64,000 nt of DNA from Aplectana chamaeleonis. Taxonomy: Eukaryota; Nematoda; Chromadorea; Rhabditida; Cosmocercidae. Under the pieces are notes generated by a model, which did not search any database, was not told the DNA's origin, and saw only the letters and a list, made by a program, of their open reading frames with translations. Made by a program: the position numbers and the translations under genes. Shown here one piece after another: positions 59,085 to 64,000 of this stretch. The stretch covers positions 398,501-462,500 of the forward strand of contig JAPDOI010000183.1 of assembly GCA_029168955.1 (NCBI GenBank), written 5' to 3'. Every line of letters starts with the position of its first letter. Position 1 is the stretch's first letter.

Positions 59085-59209
59085 AGCTCCATAAAGTTCC
59101 ATCGTAAAAAACCTCGCAAGGCAGAAGCATAACAAAACACATCATTTCAAATGCCGAGGTTCCAAGAAGAGAGAAGTTGGGAGCTATAATTGAAACGGTT
59201 AACAGATGA

Positions 59210-59842
59210 TGCCCCGGTCCTAGTTGGATGAGCCGACGTATCCAGCCGGTGGATACACACAGAAAGCATTGGAAATGGGATGCCAAAATCACCCGGTGTA
59301 TCCCTCCAACACCCCCCCCCCAACACCCCCTAACACCCGCCGACACCAGCCAGGTCGATACGTATGAACAATGTGGTGGGAGTAAGGTTGAGAAAATCAC
59401 TCGCTGTATCCCCCCAACTCCCCGAACACCCCCCAACACCCACCCGGTCAATACTTATGATTAAAATGATGGTGTGTGGTTGAGAAAACCACCCGGTGTA
59501 TCCGACTTGGTGGATATCCATGCAATACGTGGATGACGGCGGATGAGAAAATTAGCGGGTGGGCGGGCCGGTGATAAAACATTGCGTATCACTAGAAAGC
59601 TATCGACACTGCTACCTCCATGTTCTTCTTATTTACTCCCCTTCGCTATTTCTCTGAACATGTGCAATCCTGTTGGCCACGTAATCATCGTCATATCTAG
59701 TTGGATACACCGAGTGATTTTCTCAACCTCACCCCATCATTTTAATCATATGTATCGACCGGGTGGGTGTTGGGGGGTGTTCGGGGAGTTGGGGGGAGTC
59801 GGTGGGTTACAGATGCAAATAGCATCAACTCTGACCGGGGCC
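59210..59842. mobile_element. Harbinger-like MITE, copy 2 (TGA target duplication)
   Basis: Begins TGCCCCGGTCCTAGTTGG and ends CTCTGACCGGGGCC, flanked by TGA at 59207-59209 and 59843-59845. The same family as 47045-47601 (GCCCCGGTC ends, GGTCGATACG words). The interior is an inverted pair: CCCCCCAACACCCACCCGGT near 59430 against ACCGGGTGGGTGTTGGGGGG near 59758, with C-rich and G-rich tracts on opposite sides. Inserted only 12 bp beyond the PLE target duplication. Confidence 0.75.
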
Positions 59843-59845
59843 TGA

Positions 59846-62704
59846 CGGGTATAAAAGCGTCGAAGGAAGGTTTGCATTCATTCTAGCTGGAGTCTTTAAG
59901 GTGGGATGGTGAACTGAGGGACCTAGCTTAGGGTTCCGGCTAAAAGCTTAGAGCGGTTATCAAGGCTATCAACTTCACGTCACATGCACAACTAGAGGGC
60001 CTTCCAATGCAAATCGCGAATGACTTCTCCATCTCAAATTCTTTAATTCTCCTTACACCGGATTACGGTGCTTATTCGATTTTTCTCTGTGTTTCGATGC
60101 TTGTGTTTGATACCTTACCTCTTATCATTTGGTTATCATCAATTTTGTTCAGGAGAGCCGAATGGGGGGGGGTTGGGCTGTATAACATTATTCATATTTA
60201 TCAGGCGTCTGATATCTGCACAAGTCTTCATTTTCATTGATGATTATCGAATGCCCTCCACAACTCCAATCGCAATTTTAGCATTCGCATGGCAAAACGA
60301 AATGGGCTACCATAATGGCCAAGCATGGCTAGGGAAACTGTTTGATGGATCTTGTCCTGGTGCTCACACGTCTCGAGTCGTCCAATTCACAATGTTTGCA
60401 GGCTTAGACACATTCGTTGACGACGAAAAATTGAAGGTCTGGCTGTTGACTTTGGTTTGTTTATCTCCTTTCCCAGGTCTTGTACGATTCCAGAGACAGA
60501 ATTGGAATCAACATGGGACCGTTTTCTACAAGTTTTATCGTGAACACTGCCTTTAGGTTCACCAATGGCTACCACACTACAACTCACTCAAATTGGATGA
60601 TGGTTCCGCAACAAGAGAATGGTGCAGGTTGAACAGGTGGAAACACCAAAAATAGCTGAATTACTTTTAGTTGAGATATGTAGCGATTCAGATTCGACGA
60701 TGGCTCACCGTAGTATCGTTGTCAGCATACAACCACAGTTTGGGTCAGACTGAAACTCTTTTCGAAAAGATGCAATCATATGCTCGAAGAACCTTTTTTA
60801 TCACTTTAGCAACGCTATCTGTGATAAATTGGGGAGGGAGAGGGCAATCTCAGTTAGCTCTGTATACCCTACATAGAAGAGGAAAGCGGTTGCTAATATC
60901 GAAATATCATTGTCAACGTTCATATTGCGCCACGACCGGTCGCTCGTAGTACCCCTGGATTTTGGGCGAGGATCTGATACCTCCGAATGGATGGGACTCT
61001 CATGCGACGTCCGAAGGCTGCAATGCTCCGAAAAAATCTAGACCAATATTGGGTTTCTCATGTGCTGTGAAATGAACGCCGTGGACGACTTCACCCGAAA
61101 CTCTGATGAGACAACTTTCTTCTGGGACAAGATTATACGAACATCTCCCTCACATTAGAGTCACGAGATATTGGACAAACGAAAACTGGATACAAATAGA
61201 CTGGAAATATTATGTAATTGCTTATGCCGTGTTTCACGATAAAATGACTAGGCGTGTTGGCTGTTCATTACCTTCAACATCTGATCATGGTAGAGGATAC
61301 TGTAGCTTGTTCCAGCCAATGGAAGAGCTCAACAATTTCTTATCATCTTTCATAATCAAAAGCAATGAAGAGTCAGCACACCCATTCATTTCATCGCGAA
61401 CAGTGCCCTTAACGGGAGATAAGGGAGTCGTGAAAGTTTTGACCGAAAAATGAAACTTTCTGGGACCGGACTCATCGACGGGCCGGTTCGGAGCGTGGGC
61501 GGGGCAGTCGGCGCCTTCAAGGATCTCCGTAGATCACAAAATCAATCGCGTCTCTTCAGTGAGTTTTCCCCCACCGCCCAACATTTTAGCGGAGGCGTCG
61601 ACCGCCCTGCCCCTGCCTCGACCTGGTGCATTGGTGCATCCGGCCCCTGGTGGAGATCGCGAGACTTTCTACCAAAAAACGAAAGTACAGGTATAGAAAT
61701 CACGAATAAAAAAACGAACTTTCCGGCTTCTAAGGGTAGGGGATCGTACATCTTCTAAGGCCATACACAGCACGTTCTACTATGTTTTCTCTAAAGGGGA
61801 TCATTAGAGTCCCTCCGCTCGAAGGCGCCGCAGAATGCGATGGTGGGGAATCAGTGAAAGCCTCGCATGATCGATACTCCTCCATTGTATGCTGCCACGC
61901 CTTTCAGCGGTGGGACTCTAATGAGCCTCTCAAGGCTTGGGTTCCAGTGTGTTCGAAAATCAGAGCTGAAGCGCGTACGTACCTCTCATTAAAAGAACTG
62001 CCGTTGGCTCGAGAGGTTAGTGCATTTCTGAAGTCGTGTAAAAATGTATGAATTTTCGGGAGTGAAGCAATGCTCCTTTGCTGATCCTGATATCAGCTAA
62101 AAGTGTGTGAAGATCCATTCAGGCTGGGTCCCATCAGTTTTAGCTTTGTTTGAAGTTCTCTCAGGATTTATAGAATTTTTTTTCAATTTCACAATTAAAA
62201 CATGCAAACATGGAAACATCAGTTGAGAGCGAGGGAGCGCCGTAGGGCGACGTGGCTTATGCAGAATGCCTGGGAAAATTCGTATGGCGATTGAAACGCA
62301 ATATTATAAAGGACCCTGTAAAGGCATTGTCGGGATAGCCGCGAAACAGATGGCTGCGGACACACCAGCAGCCTAGTAAGGAAAAAAGGGGAAAAAAGCG
62401 AAGAAATAGTGGGAATGGTGCTGCTTACCTTTCCAAGGAAGCTACTCTGAGAAAATTGGCATTGACTGTGGCAGGACGGCACCGCAAGCCGGGACCTTAT
62501 CGGGCCGATACAGCAGCGGCACAGCGATCCGGGCCCGTGCCGTGACACTATAGCAAAGGCTCCGGAATCTTGGAAGATTCCTTCTTGTCCGTTACAGTAG
62601 AGCGACGGCACCGCAATCATGAACGTTACCGCGATAGCGAAGCGTGGGCCTTCGGGCCCGCTTCGCGATATCACCGCAACGCCCCCGCTACAGTGGCAGA
62701 CATG
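59846..62704. other. Unassigned DNA with scattered repeat fragments
   Basis: No gene I recognise; frames up to 162 codons lack known motifs. A TATAAAAG at about 59851 lies 30 nt before TCATTC. Segment 60055-60115 (GATTACGGTGCTT, GATTTTTCTCTGTGTTTCGA) is the inverse of 54575-54620, and 60107-60155 resembles the core element (TTATCATTTGGTTATCATCA). TTATCGTGAACACTGCCTTT at 60535 repeats the palindrome loop sequence at 36809. A small hairpin GGAATCTTGGAAGATTCC lies near 62571, and a larger one GCGAAGCGTGGGCCTTCGGG near 62637. Confidence 0.4.
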
Positions 62705-62993
62705 AAAAAACATGGTAAAGCGAATGATCACGTCCTGATGTGTTTATCACTTGCACAGCCGGTATAAAAGGTGCCTCATCTCACTTAAGTCCTCATTCGG
62801 CATTCTGATGCCGGCCCTGGAAGGTGACTTCGAGTTCCTCTCCAGAGGCCAGCTTAATTTTGACCGCTGGAGGATAGCGGATCCCAAGGCTGGGGGTGGG
62901 GCGGTTTTTGCCGTGATCCGCAGGGAGGGTGGTTCCTCACCGCAGAACTCGGCGAAGGTTAGGCCCTTTTAGACTTAAGCGGGGCTTTCTCTG
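62705..62993 (+). promoter_or_regulatory. TATA/initiator module, copy 3
   Basis: GCACAGCCGGTATAAAAG with TATA starting at 62763 and the A of TCATTCGG at 62795 (32 nt), followed by the hairpin GGCATTCTGATGCC at 62799-62812 and a conserved tail (TCTCCAGAGGCCAGC, GTGGTTCCTCACCGCAGA). Nearly the same length and layout as 47805-48093. Confidence 0.6.
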
Positions 62994-63885
62994 GGGGGGG
63001 GGCAGCCGGATTCGGGCACCGTCGCAGCCCGAATCAGGTACCGTCGAGATAGAGTTGAGGTAATTCCAGACCGGGTTTAGGAGCCGACGCGTCCTGGTTG
63101 AGATACCGACGCGGGGTCGATGCAATGACATAGCTGGTGGAGGGACTCTGGATAGACACTACCCTGCAGGCACCTATTAGGAGCCTTCAAGACAGGGTTG
63201 GTCTCCCGCCGGGGCGAATTTCCTCAGAGTAGGTATGAACGAATTGTGCTGGAGATGGTTGGAGCTTGGACGAGTTTTTCGCAGAACGTATGGCGCTGAA
63301 AATTTTCAATGGGGCGCGCACTTTCCAATTTTTATCTTGCTGTTTTGTACTTTTGCCTCACTCAATCTACGACAACAGAGAACGCGAAATTTTTTGTAAG
63401 GATTCGGTATCATGTAGAATACTGAAATTGACTTTTCTGAGTTGGAAGAAATCCATGGGCTGGCATAACTGCGATGAGATCCCCTTTCAAGTGTAATTGT
63501 TTGTGGTTAAAAGCTATTTTGGGTGGTGTGAAATTTTGAAGAAGGCTTTAAGAGGTATAAATTAACCTGGAGCAAGTTTCCAGAGTTTGTGAATCCAATT
63601 TCGGACGTTTATACGGCGGTTTTTTTGTGTGATAAATTCTGCGCCCTTTCGTTTTCTGTATCAATTTTGTTGATGAAAATGCGACTTCCCCATATTTGTT
63701 TCCACCAGTTTTCATGTTATTGCTTAGTTATTCGAACTTTCGGTTGGGTTTTCTTCACTTTTAGGCGCATAGATGCAAGATTGCACATGGATGTCTTAAA
63801 TGGCCCATGAAGAAGCCGAAGTCGTCTCACGTAATGAAGAACGATATGGAGTAGAATTCGTCTTGTTTTTGATTCATTCGAATTT
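62994..63885. other. Unassigned DNA
   Basis: Starts with a run of nine G and GC-rich words (GAATCAGGTACCGTCG, GATACCGACGCGGGGTCG). No gene or repeat recognised after about 63240; it becomes AT-rich towards the right. Confidence 0.4.
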
Positions 63886-63945
63886 TTCTGTGTTCATCCA
63901 GCTAGGAGAAGAAGATTCTGTGTTCAGCCAGCTAGGAGAAGAAGA
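63886..63945 (+). repeat. 30-bp direct duplication
   Basis: Two tandem copies of TTCTGTGTTCAKCCAGCTAG then GAGAAGAAGA, period 30, differing at one position (T/G). A short tandem duplication of unknown relevance near the right edge of the window. Confidence 0.9.
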
Positions 63946-64000
63946 CAAGGCCTCACGTAACTTTGGTCAGTGTGGTCGTAAAAGTCATAAAAGGTTGGGG

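Larger units (their letters stand above)
54646..59185 (+). mobile_element. Penelope-like retroelement (PLE), complex full-length insertion
   Basis: 4540-bp insertion bounded by a perfect 12-bp target duplication ATAATTGAAACG (54634-54645 and 59186-59197). In order: an inverted end fragment (54646-54876), a partial tandem copy containing the 3' half (54877-56160), and a full unit (to 59185) encoding reverse transcriptase and a GIY-YIG endonuclease. The direct repeats 54893-56160 and 57916-59185 act as the pseudo-LTRs typical of PLEs. One duplication around the whole structure argues that it arrived in a single event. Frameshifts in both copies make it inactive in this assembly. Confidence 0.9.
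57916..59185 (+). repeat. PLE 3' pseudo-LTR
   Basis: Downstream direct repeat matching 54893-56160. It ends with ATGCCGAGGTTCCAAGAAGA and GTTGGGAGCT, immediately followed by the target duplication. The position equivalent to the main ORF start is included near the end (59151), as expected when one unit's tail overlaps the next unit's start. Confidence 0.92.

Noticed and set aside
60671..62051. Host genes from frames at 60671-60949, 61106-61453, 61450-61758 and 61782-62051
   Set aside because: No recognisable domain, splice context or codon pattern; the region is littered with repeat fragments.
1..64000. Telomeric repeats such as TTAGGC
   Set aside because: No tandem TTAGGC or similar run was seen; the 42-bp unit is unlike known telomere repeats.
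1..64000. tRNA, rRNA, spliced-leader or snRNA genes
   Set aside because: Isolated GGTTC-like words (for example 49078) lack the rest of a tRNA; no rRNA-like conserved stretch or Sm-site leader was recognised.

Overview
The window looks like heterochromatic, repeat-dominated DNA from a metazoan, most likely a nematode (about 0.6 sure). It holds a degenerate BEL/Pao retroelement, an endonuclease-bearing Penelope-like element (PLE) and dense nonautonomous DNA transposons. I found no host gene I would defend, and no rRNA, tRNA, CRISPR array or bacterial-style operon. Species is not decidable from sequence alone. Region by region: (1) 1-27335 is a satellite of a 42-bp unit running off the left edge. 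Each unit is two diverged 21-bp halves. Because 42 is a multiple of 3 and the unit has no stop in all three forward frames and one reverse frame, it yields giant spurious ORFs. From about 21 kb rightwards it becomes a higher-order repeat of about 1.6 kb carrying a roughly 300-bp inverted-repeat element three times. (2) 27836-32026 is a minus-strand BEL/Pao relic (gag, protease, RT, RNase H) with frameshifts and stops and no integrase. (3) 32466-39183 holds a 650-bp fold-back element, a 21-bp minisatellite (34420-35330) abutting a nearly perfect 1385-bp-arm palindrome (35331-38219), and a TTAA-flanked fold-back element sitting in a sequence whose uninterrupted version lies in the palindrome. 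(4) 39561-46905 is best read as one old 21-bp minisatellite split by an 876-bp long-TIR element and a 5.1-kb TIR element whose ends are themselves 21-bp tandem arrays. (5) 47045-54633 is a stack of nonautonomous elements with target-site duplications (TSDs): Harbinger-like, hAT-like, three copies of a 200-bp MITE, and fold-backs nested up to three levels. (6) 54646-59185 is a complex PLE insertion with a perfect 12-bp TSD. (7) 59210-64000 holds another Harbinger-like element, a third copy of a TATA/initiator module, and unassigned DNA. Two themes link the regions. First, a 21-bp period (two helical turns) recurs in the satellite, in at least five dispersed minisatellites, and in an unrelated tandem family, with 21, 42 and 84 bp levels. 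Second, several dissimilar repeat families carry a TATA box 29-32 nt upstream of a TCATTC or TCAGTC initiator-like motif. Nothing here forms a gene pathway. The interest lies in satellite architecture, nested transposition and possible mobile core promoters.
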